In this document: in pieces, positions 8,241-16,206 of the stretch
Layout of the letters: the number at the start of each line of letters is the position of its first letter
Position numbering within the stretch: the first letter of the stretch is position 1
The notes under the pieces: generated by a model
Seen by the model: only the letters and a program-made list of their open reading frames with translations
Told to the model about the DNA's origin: nothing
Databases searched by the model: none
Position numbers and translations under genes: made by a program
From: Desulforegula conservatrix Mb1Pa
Lineage (GTDB): Bacteria; Desulfobacterota; Desulfobacteria; Desulfobacterales; Desulforegulaceae
Assembly: GCF_000426225.1 (NCBI RefSeq)
Contig: NZ_AUEY01000025.1
Span: forward strand, 1-47,585
Reading direction: 5' to 3'
Length of the DNA: 47,585 bases

Positions 8241-9815
8241 CTATTTTTTTGATAATCGTACTAACAATCCTGATGCAAAACACATGATCAAAGCCGCAAA
8301 ACAGACAGCAATGAACAAATCGCCGTGTTCAGTATAAAAAGAAGCTTCCTTTAGAACCGGAACATCTCCGACTCTTATTGCATCTTCATAAAGGCCAGTT
8401 ACAGAACGGACCTGACCAGATGGAAGCACAAAGCCTGTATATCCCGTATTTGCGCATCGTATCAGGGTTCTTCTGTTCTCTATTGCCCTGAAAGCACTGA
8501 TTGCAAAATGCTGGGAAGGTGCGCCGGTTTTGCCGAACCAGGCATCATTGGTCACATTCACGATAAGATCTGCACCATTTTTTACCATTAGCCTTGAGAG
8601 TCTTGGAAAGATAACTTCATAGCATATCTGGGTACCAATTTTCAAGGAAGCGGTTTCAAGAATCCGTCCTGGATCACCAGTTGAAAAATCGCCCTCAAGC
8701 GGAACTATCTTCCCTATAAAAGGAATCCAGTCCTTTAGAGGTGTGTATTCTCCAAATGGAACGAGATGGGTTTTATCGTATCTGCCCTTTATTTTTCCTT
8801 CTTTATCCATTGAATACACGCTGTTGAAATATTCGGGCTCTTTGTTTTTGAAAATAACGTAAGGACTTCCAAAAACAAGATCAACACCGATATCTTTCAC
8901 AGAATCGAGAAATGCCTTTGTGAGCGACTTGTCAAAAAGAAAATAAAAAGGTGCCGCCGTTTCGGGCCAGACAACAAAATCAGGCTTTTCCTCCGCAGCC
9001 CGTTTAGTCATGGCAACATATTTTTCAATTGTGAATATCTGAAAAGCAGGATCCCATTTTACTGACTGATCAATATTCCCCTGGATCATGGCAATTTTTG
9101 ATCTGCCCGCATTCGATTCTTTTGCCGATATTTCTTGAAGTCTTGACTGTCCGTAATAAAAATAACCCGCAAAAAATATGGCAAAGAATAATAGAACACA
9201 CGAGCCTGAAACTCCAAAAGCACGACATCCAATAGTTTTTGCTTTTGCGGCAAGGCTGATAGCCCAGTATATGAAACCATTAAACAAGACAATTCCGAAG
9301 GTCACGGCATAAACACCAGCGAGGTCAGCCACCTGTATCAAAGATAGCTTTTCATGCTGGGAATATCCAAGGAAGCCCCATGGAAATCCTGTGAAAATAA
9401 TCCCCCTTGCATAGTCCGTGCAAACCCATACAAGAGCAAAAGCAAGAGCAGTCAGAAACGGCCTGCCCTTGAAAAATGACGCGGCAAAAACAGACAAAGA
9501 AGAATACAAAGCTATATAACTGGCAAGAAGAACAAGAACCGGAATACAGAATATATAAGGAAGAAACCCGTAGACATGCATTGTGTATACAATCCATGAA
9601 AACAGGGTCATGCTGTGAAAAAGCCCCATGACAAAACCCTTAAGGGCGGCCTGCCTGTGGCTGTCTTCTGATATGGAAAAAAGAACAGGAACCAGGGCTA
9701 TCCATGCGACATAAGACATGAATCCGCCACTGAAAGCAGACGTAAGCATTATCCCGCTTAAAGCAGGCCAAAAATATTTGCGCAGACCTGTAACAATAAT
9801 ATTATTAAAGTGCAT
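8241..9815 (-). CDS. lnt: apolipoprotein N-acyltransferase
   Basis: Lnt adds the third acyl chain to the N-terminal cysteine of lipoproteins in the inner membrane. The 524-residue protein has about six N-terminal membrane helices (to about 225). A periplasmic nitrilase-like domain follows with the catalytic triad E285 (WPETAAPF), K348 (DKTHLVPFGEYTP) and C398 (GTQICYEV). A last helix (about 495-518) closes the protein. This matches the family in length and order. GAGG precedes the ATG. It is immediately upstream of prfB on the same strand and they are probably co-transcribed. Confidence 0.95.
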   Translation of the reverse strand: MHFNNIIVTGLRKYFWPALSGIMLTSAFSGGFMSYVAWIALVPVLFSISEDSHRQAALKGFVMGLFHSMTLFSWIVYTMHVYGFLPYIFCIPVLVLLASYIALYSSLSVFAASFFKGRPFLTALAFALVWVCTDYARGIIFTGFPWGFLGYSQHEKLSLIQVADLAGVYAVTFGIVLFNGFIYWAISLAAKAKTIGCRAFGVSGSCVLLFFAIFFAGYFYYGQSRLQEISAKESNAGRSKIAMIQGNIDQSVKWDPAFQIFTIEKYVAMTKRAAEEKPDFVVWPETAAPFYFLFDKSLTKAFLDSVKDIGVDLVFGSPYVIFKNKEPEYFNSVYSMDKEGKIKGRYDKTHLVPFGEYTPLKDWIPFIGKIVPLEGDFSTGDPGRILETASLKIGTQICYEVIFPRLSRLMVKNGADLIVNVTNDAWFGKTGAPSQHFAISAFRAIENRRTLIRCANTGYTGFVLPSGQVRSVTGLYEDAIRVGDVPVLKEASFYTEHGDLFIAVCFAALIMCFASGLLVRLSKK

Positions 9816-9910
9816 TAACTGCCTCGTTTATGGGTTATGCCTTTGTTTAATTTCATCTGTATGCCAAAAGCCTTTGGCACAGGCAATTTGAATGCCTTGT
9901 GGCCATAGGT

Positions 9911-9939
9911 TTGTCAATGGTTTTCACCTGTATTATATA
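9911..9939 (+). promoter_or_regulatory. candidate sigma-70 promoter for the CDGSH gene
   Basis: TTGTCA (9911-9916) and TATATA (9934-9939) are separated by 17 bases on the plus strand, about 140 bases upstream of the CDGSH start. No other plus-strand gene lies between. Confidence 0.4.
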
Positions 9940-10076
9940 ATGAAGTTACATAACGAGTCCTTTACAGAAATTTTAGCGTATGTTATTTTTTGGAGTAAAT
10001 TCAGTCCTTCTTTTTATTCCTGTTAAAGCCTTCGCAGCCATCATGACCATCCCAATAAATCCAAAAGGAGCTTTAT

Positions 10077-10703
10077 ATGAGCGATAAAGAATTAAAGATA
10101 GAAGCTACTCCCCAGATTATTTTCACAAAATACAGCCCTTACATGATCACTGATCTGAAGTCCCTGAAAGATGAAAAAGGCGATGCCCTTGAAACAGGTT
10201 CGGTTATTTCCCTTTGCAGATGTGGATATTCCGCATACAGGCCATATTGCGACGGTTCCCATGCCAAAGTTGTCTTTGTAGGTGAAAAGGCTGATGACAG
10301 AACCCCTAATAAATTAAAGGATTACAAAGGGAAGGACATTACAATACACGACAACAGAGGCGTCTGTTCCCATGACGGCAGCTGCATAAAGCTGCTTCCC
10401 TCTGTATTCAGAAGCAAGGAAAGACCATGGATCAACCCGGATGGAGCAGGCGTTGCTGAAATCATCAGCGCCATAGAAAAATGCCCTTCAGGTGCTCTCA
10501 GCTATACAATAGGAAGCAGAAGATACCAGGATCTGGATCAGATTCCATCCATAACTGCTCTTGATAACGGACCTTTAGTGGTAACCGGCGGCATAATAAT
10601 AAAAGATGACATGGAATCGAAACCAGAATGCTCCGAACACTACACCCTTTGCGCCTGTGGCAAATCCAAAAACAAGCCATTCTGTGACGGTTCACACGAA
10701 TAA
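10077..10703 (+). CDS. double-CDGSH iron-sulfur protein with ferredoxin-like middle domain
   Basis: A 208-residue soluble protein with two CDGSH motifs, CRCGYSAYRPYCDGSH (47-62) and CACGKSKNKPFCDGSH (192-207). Each should bind a [2Fe-2S] cluster through three Cys and one His. Between them (about 90-145) lies a divergent single-cluster ferredoxin-type domain (GVCSHDGSC at 95-103 and CPSGA at 136-140). Such proteins are presumed electron carriers or redox sensors; no partner is encoded nearby. An AAAGGAGC ribosome-binding site precedes the ATG. A hairpin follows downstream. Confidence 0.88.
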   Translation: MSDKELKIEATPQIIFTKYSPYMITDLKSLKDEKGDALETGSVISLCRCGYSAYRPYCDGSHAKVVFVGEKADDRTPNKLKDYKGKDITIHDNRGVCSHDGSCIKLLPSVFRSKERPWINPDGAGVAEIISAIEKCPSGALSYTIGSRRYQDLDQIPSITALDNGPLVVTGGIIIKDDMESKPECSEHYTLCACGKSKNKPFCDGSHE

Positions 10704-10713
10704 AAATTTATCA

Positions 10714-10746
10714 GGAGCTCTTTTAAGCCTGGGGGCTAAGAGCTCC
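10714..10746 (+). terminator. hairpin downstream of the CDGSH gene
   Basis: Perfect nine-base stem GGAGCTCTT / AAGAGCTCC with a 15-base loop, starting 11 bases after the stop codon. There is no uridine run directly after it, so intrinsic termination may be inefficient. Confidence 0.55.
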
Positions 10747-10782
10747 ATGACTTTTCAAAGTCTTCTGCTATCTTTCAGTCTG

Positions 10783-10916
10783 ACAAAGTCTCAAAAAATC
10801 CTATTCCTGTCATTCCGGCGCAGGCCGGAATCCAGAAGTGTCTGAAAATACAAAGATGCCGGATCAAGTGCGGCATAAAGATGACGACTTATTCTGACTT
10901 TTTGCGAATCCATCAA
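10783..10916. repeat. MITE-like palindromic element, copy 1
   Basis: The core GTCATTCCGGCGCAGGCCGG lies at 10809-10828. The mirrored right side ends in GACTTTTTGCGA (about 10895-10906), with a degenerate left end (GTCTCAAAAAATC). It has the same organisation as copies near 13.3, 33.9, 36.6 and 37.7 kb. Confidence 0.8.
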
Positions 10917-11233
10917 TCTTAAACCATTGGATCATATAAAAACACATCAGACATAACTAATATTTATTCTTATATATTAAGGAGCATATTATTATAGACA
11001 TGTGTTCACCTTCCACACAAAAATTTTTCATTAAAAATAAAATTTTCAGGAATAAATCGAGACTCTCGATATTTTGATTCTATTTTCTGCAAAATCATCA
11101 AGCACTGTTCGAATCCCTAATTTCCCACACATCATACTTTTGTATGACACTTAAAAATCCAGTAAAAAAACGGTCAATAGGCCGAAAAATATTTTATGAT
11201 TCATTTTATAGAATATTAATAACAACTAAACAA

Positions 11234-11369
11234 TTGACATTCCGAAACACCGATACTACAGCACCCATAACAGTGAACATGAGTTCACCATTTGAACCTG
11301 AAACAAGCAGAGGTTTTACGATTCAAAAAGTAATCGCAATATGAAGCTGATAACGGTTTTAGAAAACCG
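11234..11369 (+). promoter_or_regulatory. conserved upstream region of the first FadL paralogue
   Basis: Three elements stand out. There is an ATTGACAT box (TTGACA at 11234-11239) without a clear -10, a 16-base palindrome GTGAAC-ATGA-GTTCAC at 11273-11288, and GCTGATAACGG leading into a hairpin CGGTTTT-AG-AAAACCG (11354-11369). The box and the hairpin recur at nearly identical spacing upstream of the second paralogue (13735-13740 and 13852-13866). That suggests shared regulation retained after duplication. The palindrome is a candidate repressor site. Confidence 0.5.
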
Positions 11370-11395
11370 AAAATAGATAAATTCAAGGGGGAAAA

Positions 11396-12739
11396 GTGAT
11401 TAAGAGAAGTTTTATTTTTACGATTATGGCGCTGTTGACCACGGTCAATGCCTCGTACGCAGGATGCGTACAGACATTTGGTGTCGGTTCTACGGCAAAA
11501 GGGCAGGCAGAAGCATTTACAGCAAAAGCAGATGACTATTCAGCCTGTTATTACAATCCTGCGGGCCTTACCCAGATCAAAAGCCCTACCCTTTCTGCGA
11601 CTGTCAATTTTTATGATGCAGAAGCTAAAATTAAGAATTTCGAGATTAATTCAAGCATGACTGGCAACGCAAACCTTAACACATTTGGAGCATCAAGAAT
11701 GCACTCCACTGGAGAGCCTCTTTTTACCCCAACCATGGGTTTTGCCATGCCGATAGACAATAACTGGAGTTTCGGTATTGCGGGATACTCACCATATGGT
11801 CTTCGTGTTCTCTGGGATCATAACCCGGCTAAAAACTCTACAGCTCTCTATGCATGGGAATCTACATACTACAGAACAGTAATCAACCCGACCGCAGCAT
11901 ACAAGGTTAACGAGACTCTTTCTCTTGGTTTTGGCGTCAGCATGGGCCACTCCGTAGCAGATGCGGGAAGAACTCTTCCTCTGAATCCTCTTACCGGCGC
12001 GCCAGGACTCACTGCAGTAAAACTTGAAACAGAAGATGACTTCAACTATTCGTTTAATGCAGGCGTTCTCTACAAACCGAACAAAGACCTTTCCATGGGA
12101 CTCACATACAGAAGCGTCACAAACACGGATTTCGAGGGTGATTTCTATGTTGGAGGAAAAAGAGTTGCGCCTGCCGAGATGCAGTATGACCATCCTCAGT
12201 CAGTACAGGGTGGTATCCGCTACAACTTCACCAATACCCTCGCAGTTGAAACAGACCTTGTATGGACAAATTGGGACATAAACAGAATGCAGGTGGAAAA
12301 AACCCCAATGTCACCAACCGGAGCCATAGTATATGATCGCGACTGGGAAAATACGGTACAGTACAAAATAGGTACTGAATGGAAGGCGACAGAAGCGATC
12401 GCACTCCGCGCTGGTTACGCCTATGACCCCACTCCTGTTCCTGAAGAGACTTTTGATATTGGCTGGCCTGACACAGACAGAAGTATGTATACAATAGGTC
12501 TTGGCTGGACAATGTCAGAAAAATGGAGCCTTGACACAGCGCTTCAATACATCAGAAGTACACCGATGAGAAGCATAAGCGGAAGCTCGAACCTCAACCA
12601 TGTGTACGGTTCTCTCATAGAAACTTATACAAAAATGAATCCGTCCATCCCGGATATTCCTGCTGACACAGTAAACACCACAATGAAAATGGAAGGGCTG
12701 ATGGTTGCATACAGCCTAACCATGAACTATAAGTTCTAA
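11396..12739 (+). CDS. outer-membrane OmpP1/FadL/TodX-family transporter, paralogue 1
   Basis: A 447-residue protein with a signal peptide (about 1-22, ending ASYAG). It has the FadL-family N-terminal hatch motif around the NPAGL sequence (residues about 53-57). Repeated amphipathic strands of a beta-barrel follow, and the C-terminus ends in Tyr-Lys-Phe as expected for outer-membrane assembly. Family members carry hydrophobic compounds such as long-chain fatty acids or aromatics across the outer membrane. It starts at GTG, preceded by AAGGGGG. It is closely similar throughout to the gene at 13893-15221, so the pair arose by tandem duplication. The substrate is unknown; fatty acids are a plausible guess. 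Confidence 0.88.
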   Translation: MIKRSFIFTIMALLTTVNASYAGCVQTFGVGSTAKGQAEAFTAKADDYSACYYNPAGLTQIKSPTLSATVNFYDAEAKIKNFEINSSMTGNANLNTFGASRMHSTGEPLFTPTMGFAMPIDNNWSFGIAGYSPYGLRVLWDHNPAKNSTALYAWESTYYRTVINPTAAYKVNETLSLGFGVSMGHSVADAGRTLPLNPLTGAPGLTAVKLETEDDFNYSFNAGVLYKPNKDLSMGLTYRSVTNTDFEGDFYVGGKRVAPAEMQYDHPQSVQGGIRYNFTNTLAVETDLVWTNWDINRMQVEKTPMSPTGAIVYDRDWENTVQYKIGTEWKATEAIALRAGYAYDPTPVPEETFDIGWPDTDRSMYTIGLGWTMSEKWSLDTALQYIRSTPMRSISGSSNLNHVYGSLIETYTKMNPSIPDIPADTVNTTMKMEGLMVAYSLTMNYKF

Positions 12740-12760
12740 TAATACTAAATGTATAACTAT

Positions 12761-12790
12761 AAAAACGGGGGGCTGCTGCCTCCCGTTTTT
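12761..12790 (+). terminator. intrinsic terminator of FadL paralogue 1
   Basis: A GC-rich hairpin AAAAACGGG...CCCGTTTTT with a uridine run, 22 bases after the stop codon. This is a classic rho-independent terminator. Confidence 0.9.
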
Positions 12791-13013
12791 AATTTGAATC
12801 GGTCGACCATTTTTTTCATATAAAAAGCCGCTACCACCAAAAGCAAGCTCATTTCCAATTTTTTTATCAATCACAAATGCCGGGATCTATAGATGAATAT
12901 CATTTTTCCTGAACCCCATATATTTGCCCTCAACAGATAATTCCAATTTAAAATCAAGAGCGCAATGATTTGGAAGGCCTTGTATGGTGTATTTGCCTTA
13001 AAAAAACCAATTC

Positions 13014-13110
13014 GGAGGTCGGATTAGAGCGTCCTTTGCTCGTAATCCGACATTGATCCGAATGCCTTGCGGTGCGCTTTTTGAAAAAAGCTCTGAAAAA
13101 ACTTTCATGA
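13014..13110. repeat. dispersed palindromic repeat, GGTCGGATTA type
   Basis: Same order as the copy at 114-213: a GGTCGGATTA arm facing TAATCCGAC, a variable CCG-rich stretch, then TTTTTGAAAAAAGCTCTG. The GC-rich part has diverged. Confidence 0.75.
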
Positions 13111-13230
13111 TACTGATCCACCAAAAAGCTATGAAGACAGCTCTTGAAAAACATGAAGTTTGGGGAGAGGTCTCTAACAACGTTTTTTCAATTAGATGTT
13201 TCCCGAAATAATATCTTAAATACAAACATT

Positions 13231-13360
13231 GATGGACTCGCAACAACTCAAAAAAGGCAGCGGCGTCATGCCGGACTTGATCCTGCATCTTTGTATTTTC
13301 AGATGCTTCTGGATTCCGGCCTGCGCCGGAATGACGGTAATCGGACTTTTTGCGACCTTG
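13231..13360. repeat. MITE-like palindromic element, copy 2
   Basis: Opposite orientation to copy 1. A GTCATGCCGGACTTGATCC arm faces CTGGATTCCGGCCTGCGCCGG, ending in ACTTTTTGCGACCTTG at the right. Confidence 0.8.
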
Positions 13361-13734
13361 CCCAATATTGATCCTTTGGAATAGAAATGGAATAAGACAT
13401 AAATCGATTCCTGAAACACAAAAATAACTCGTGAACAAGAAAAACAAAGATTTATAATAATTTAAAACCAGACAAACGGTTCATATTAGTAAAACAGTAA
13501 GTTCAAATCACACTCATTCATCCCAAGAACTTTTTTTCTCCCCAGCGACCATCGCCTTGCACACAAGCTAAATACAGGGCGATCTTTTCATTTTATAGTG
13601 GCTGAGAACAGTTCGATTATTAATCATAAAGACCTGTTATTTAAATATAAAATACTAAAATCAAAGAAAATAGGCCTCCCGGCCGAATCCATGAACATAA
13701 ATTCATTTAATGAATATTTAATTCATATTAGTAA

Positions 13735-13866
13735 TTGACATTACACAGACCCAATAATAAATCCGCCTTACTAACCGGTGTTTAGAGATTAAATCCCTAC
13801 TTTTTTCAGGATTATCCGGTTCAGACAGCAAGCATTACCACGAGCTGATAACGGTTGTAAAAACCG
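13735..13866 (+). promoter_or_regulatory. conserved upstream region of the second FadL paralogue
   Basis: It repeats the TTGACAT box (13735-13740) and the GCTGATAACGG plus hairpin CGGTT-GTAAA-AACCG (13852-13866), with 112 bases between them against 115 in the first copy. A weaker palindrome ATGAACATAAATTCAT (13691-13706) resembles the 11273-11288 palindrome but lies upstream rather than downstream of the box. Confidence 0.45.
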
Positions 13867-13892
13867 GGAATACATAACAAGGAGGAGGACAA

Positions 13893-15221
13893 ATGTTAAA
13901 GAAGAGCTTTGTTTTTTCACTACTGGCAGCACTTACTGCCGCCAACACCGCATATTCGGGATGTGTCCAGTCGTTCGGGACAGGCGCCGTGGCTAAGGGA
14001 CAATCCGAGGCTGTCGTTGCCCAGGCCAATGACCCTTACGCAGTATATTACAATCCTGCCGGTCTCACCCAGATAGACAGCCCCATGCTGTCAACTTCGA
14101 TAAATATTTATGATGCTGAAGCAAAAATCAAAAATTTTGAGATAAATTCAACAAAGACCGGGGACACGAACCTCAACACAATGGGGCCTTCGAGGATGCA
14201 CTCAACTGGAGAGCCGCTTGTAACTCCAACCATGGGCTTTGCCATGCCAATAAATAATATCTGGAGTTTCGGCATAGCAGCTTACTCACCATACGGACTG
14301 AGGGTTTTGTGGGATCATGATCCGAACCAGAACTCAACTGCGCTTTACTCGTGGGAATCAACCTACTACAGGACTGTTGTCAGCCCAACCGCAGCATACA
14401 AAATAAGTGACAAGCTCTCTGCCGGGCTTGGAGTGAGTCTCGGACATTCAGTCTTCCACACAGGAAAGACTGTCCCTGCCAATCCGCTTACAGGAGCCCC
14501 TGGCCTGACCGCTCTGAAGCTTGAAGCTGAAGACGATTTCAATTATTCCTTCAACGTCGGAATTCTTTACAAACCAAACGACGATATATCCATGGGACTA
14601 ACATACAGAAGCGTTACAAACACTGATTTTGAAGGAGACATTTACATTGCAGGCAAAAAAACCGCGCCTGTAAGCATAAAATATGACCATCCGCAATCTG
14701 TTCAGGGCGGGATACGCTATAATTTCCTGAGCGACCTTGCGATTGAAACAGACCTTGTCTGGACAAACTGGGATATTAACAGAAACCAGATAGAAAAAAC
14801 CCCAATGGCTCCGGGCGGAGCTTTCCATCATGCCAGAGACTGGGAAAACACAGTCCAGTACAAGATAGGAGCTGAATGGCAGGCCACAGAATCAATTATC
14901 CTAAGATCAGGATATACCTATGACCCAAGTCCTGTTCCTGATGAAACCTTTGACATAGGCTGGCCAGACACTGACAGAAGTGTTTACAACATAGGCATGG
15001 GCTGGATGTTCAATCAGTCATGGAGCGTAGACAGCGCACTCATCTATGTAAGAAGCACACCGATGAGAAACGTCTCGGGCAGTTCTGAACTAAATCATGT
15101 TTATGGAACCCTGGTTGAAAAATATACCCAGGGAGCTGTTCCATCAGATACTGTAAATGTAAAACTCAAGGATGAAGGACTTCTTGTGGGTTACAGTCTC
15201 ACAGTCAATTATAAATTCTGA
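13893..15221 (+). CDS. outer-membrane OmpP1/FadL/TodX-family transporter, paralogue 2
   Basis: A 442-residue paralogue of the preceding gene with the same signal peptide and NPAGL hatch motif (residues about 53-57). It also has the same C-terminal strand ending in Tyr-Lys-Phe. The two proteins align almost without gaps, with differences scattered and most visible near the C-terminus (a shorter segment before PSDTVN). Retention of both suggests different substrates or expression. The start is the ATG preceded by AAGGAGGAGG, a much stronger ribosome-binding site than that of the first copy, which uses GTG. Confidence 0.88.
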   Translation: MLKKSFVFSLLAALTAANTAYSGCVQSFGTGAVAKGQSEAVVAQANDPYAVYYNPAGLTQIDSPMLSTSINIYDAEAKIKNFEINSTKTGDTNLNTMGPSRMHSTGEPLVTPTMGFAMPINNIWSFGIAAYSPYGLRVLWDHDPNQNSTALYSWESTYYRTVVSPTAAYKISDKLSAGLGVSLGHSVFHTGKTVPANPLTGAPGLTALKLEAEDDFNYSFNVGILYKPNDDISMGLTYRSVTNTDFEGDIYIAGKKTAPVSIKYDHPQSVQGGIRYNFLSDLAIETDLVWTNWDINRNQIEKTPMAPGGAFHHARDWENTVQYKIGAEWQATESIILRSGYTYDPSPVPDETFDIGWPDTDRSVYNIGMGWMFNQSWSVDSALIYVRSTPMRNVSGSSELNHVYGTLVEKYTQGAVPSDTVNVKLKDEGLLVGYSLTVNYKF

Positions 15222-15230
15222 CAAGGCCAC

Positions 15231-15264
15231 AAAAAAATACGGGAGGTTTCCAAGGAAGCCTCCC
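15231..15264 (-). terminator. terminator of the nuclease gene
   Basis: Stem GGGAGGCTTCC / GGAAACCTCCC as read on the minus strand, followed by a run of seven uridines (plus-strand A run at 15231-15237). The same hairpin lies 20 bases after the convergent FadL gene but has no uridine run in that direction. Confidence 0.8.
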
Positions 15265-15280
15265 CACTTATCACGAAGGC

Positions 15281-15835
15281 TTATTTGAGCAAACGCTCAA
15301 CGAGATCCCAGAAACCTTTATCCGAATCCTTTTTAGCATGCCTGAATTCCCAGGGAGGCAAAGGGTCAGAATCATTCCACAATCCTTTTTTGTCCCTTTT
15401 TGCTTCTTCTTCGAGGTCAATCCACTTTCTGCATTCAGATTTGGAGCAATATCTTCTGTAAACCCAAGCGTGGCCTTTTTTAACCATTTCTTCATTAATG
15501 GTCTTGTTGCCAAGATAGATTATTCCCACAGAGCGGCCATATTTATCTCCGGCTACTATTTCAATATCAACCTCTTTCCTGTTAATCATTCCTGAAAGAG
15601 CCTTTTTGGATTTTTGACCATAGGCCTGATTTTTTTCAGGAGCATCGATGCCGAAAAGCCTGACTTTAAGTGGTTGACCATCTTCTGTCACAGCAGTGAC
15701 CGTATCTCCGTCCGCAACCTTTATTACCCTTGCGCTAAAAGGATATCCATATCCTGATGAAAGCATTAAAAATATGGATGTAATACTGACAAGCCTAACC
15801 AGATTTTGCCCCAGTTTTTTTACAATTCTATTCAT
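15281..15835 (-). CDS. secreted thermonuclease (SNase-like)
   Basis: A 184-residue protein with an N-terminal signal or anchor segment (about 12-30). A staphylococcal-nuclease OB-fold domain follows. The active-site residues are present: R59 and E67 in VRLFGIDAPEK, and R101 in DKYGRSVG. The ADGDTV motif is the calcium-binding turn. Such enzymes degrade DNA and RNA outside the cytoplasm. Cys-rich insertion CSKSEC (about 129-134) could form a disulfide. It is separated from the upstream gene by a terminator at 15851-15889, so it probably has its own promoter. Confidence 0.9.
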   Translation of the reverse strand: MNRIVKKLGQNLVRLVSITSIFLMLSSGYGYPFSARVIKVADGDTVTAVTEDGQPLKVRLFGIDAPEKNQAYGQKSKKALSGMINRKEVDIEIVAGDKYGRSVGIIYLGNKTINEEMVKKGHAWVYRRYCSKSECRKWIDLEEEAKRDKKGLWNDSDPLPPWEFRHAKKDSDKGFWDLVERLLK

Positions 15836-15850
15836 TTTGTCTAAAACCTG

Positions 15851-15889
15851 AAAATAAAAAGGGGCGCACGGCTTAAAACCGCACGCCCC
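15851..15889 (-). terminator. terminator of the HTH/Zn-ribbon operon
   Basis: Hairpin GGGGCG-CA-CGG / CCG-CA-CGCCCC (15861-15889), followed on the minus strand by a uridine-rich run (plus-strand AAAATAAAAA, 15851-15860). It closes the operon 19196-15904. Confidence 0.85.
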
Positions 15890-15903
15890 TTAAAAGTTAA
15901 AAA

Positions 15904-16185
15904 TTATCTTATCCAGAAAGAAGCAGGCGAAATCTTCGTGTTCCTGCACCCTGGACATTTACCTGGCTTTGATGGTCTTGACCTGTCTTTAAAAATAAAA
16001 CCGCAGATTCCGCACTGGGATGGGTTAATACGGAGTTTTTTGTTCTGGGTTTTCACACTGATGCTTATGTGTGAAAGATGATCCATAACATCTGTCTCAC
16101 TGACATGAAGTGTTTTTGAGAGGTCACGCACAGTCATTTCCCGATCCTCAAGACACTCCACGATTCTCTGACGGACGGTTCCCAT
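15904..16185 (-). CDS. small winged-helix / zinc-ribbon transcriptional regulator
   Basis: A 93-residue protein. Residues 1-50 form a winged helix (VRQRIVECL, MTVRDLSKTLHVSETDVMDH). Residues 55-85 form a zinc ribbon with C58-x2-C61 and C77-x2-C80. This is the COG3357-type predicted regulator, known mainly from archaea and anaerobic bacteria and uncharacterised. A GGAGG site precedes the ATG. It is the last gene of an operon with the RlmL-type methyltransferase and the Na/Pi cotransporter. Confidence 0.8.
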   Translation of the reverse strand: MGTVRQRIVECLEDREMTVRDLSKTLHVSETDVMDHLSHISISVKTQNKKLRINPSQCGICGFIFKDRSRPSKPGKCPGCRNTKISPASFWIR

Positions 16186-16206
16186 ATTCCGGCCTCCATA
16201 AAAAGA

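Larger units (their letters stand above)
12791..13892. other. 1.1-kb intergenic region with two repeat copies
   Basis: Between the two FadL paralogues there is no convincing gene. The stretch contains a GGTCGGATTA-type repeat (13014-13110) and a MITE-like element (13231-13360). It ends in AT-rich leader sequence of the second paralogue that includes the conserved TTGACA box (13735-13740) and hairpin (13852-13866). Short open frames here are explained by the repeats. Confidence 0.6.

Noticed and set aside
11144-11344. 66-codon plus-strand open frame upstream of the first FadL gene
   Set aside because: It lies in the AT-rich leader across the conserved TTGACA box and palindrome. There is no ribosome-binding site and the translation resembles nothing known.
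12998-13447. 149-codon minus-strand open frame between the FadL genes
   Set aside because: It spans both the GGTCGGATTA-type repeat and the MITE-like element, and its residues (RHSGAGRNPEASEN) are the translated repeat.
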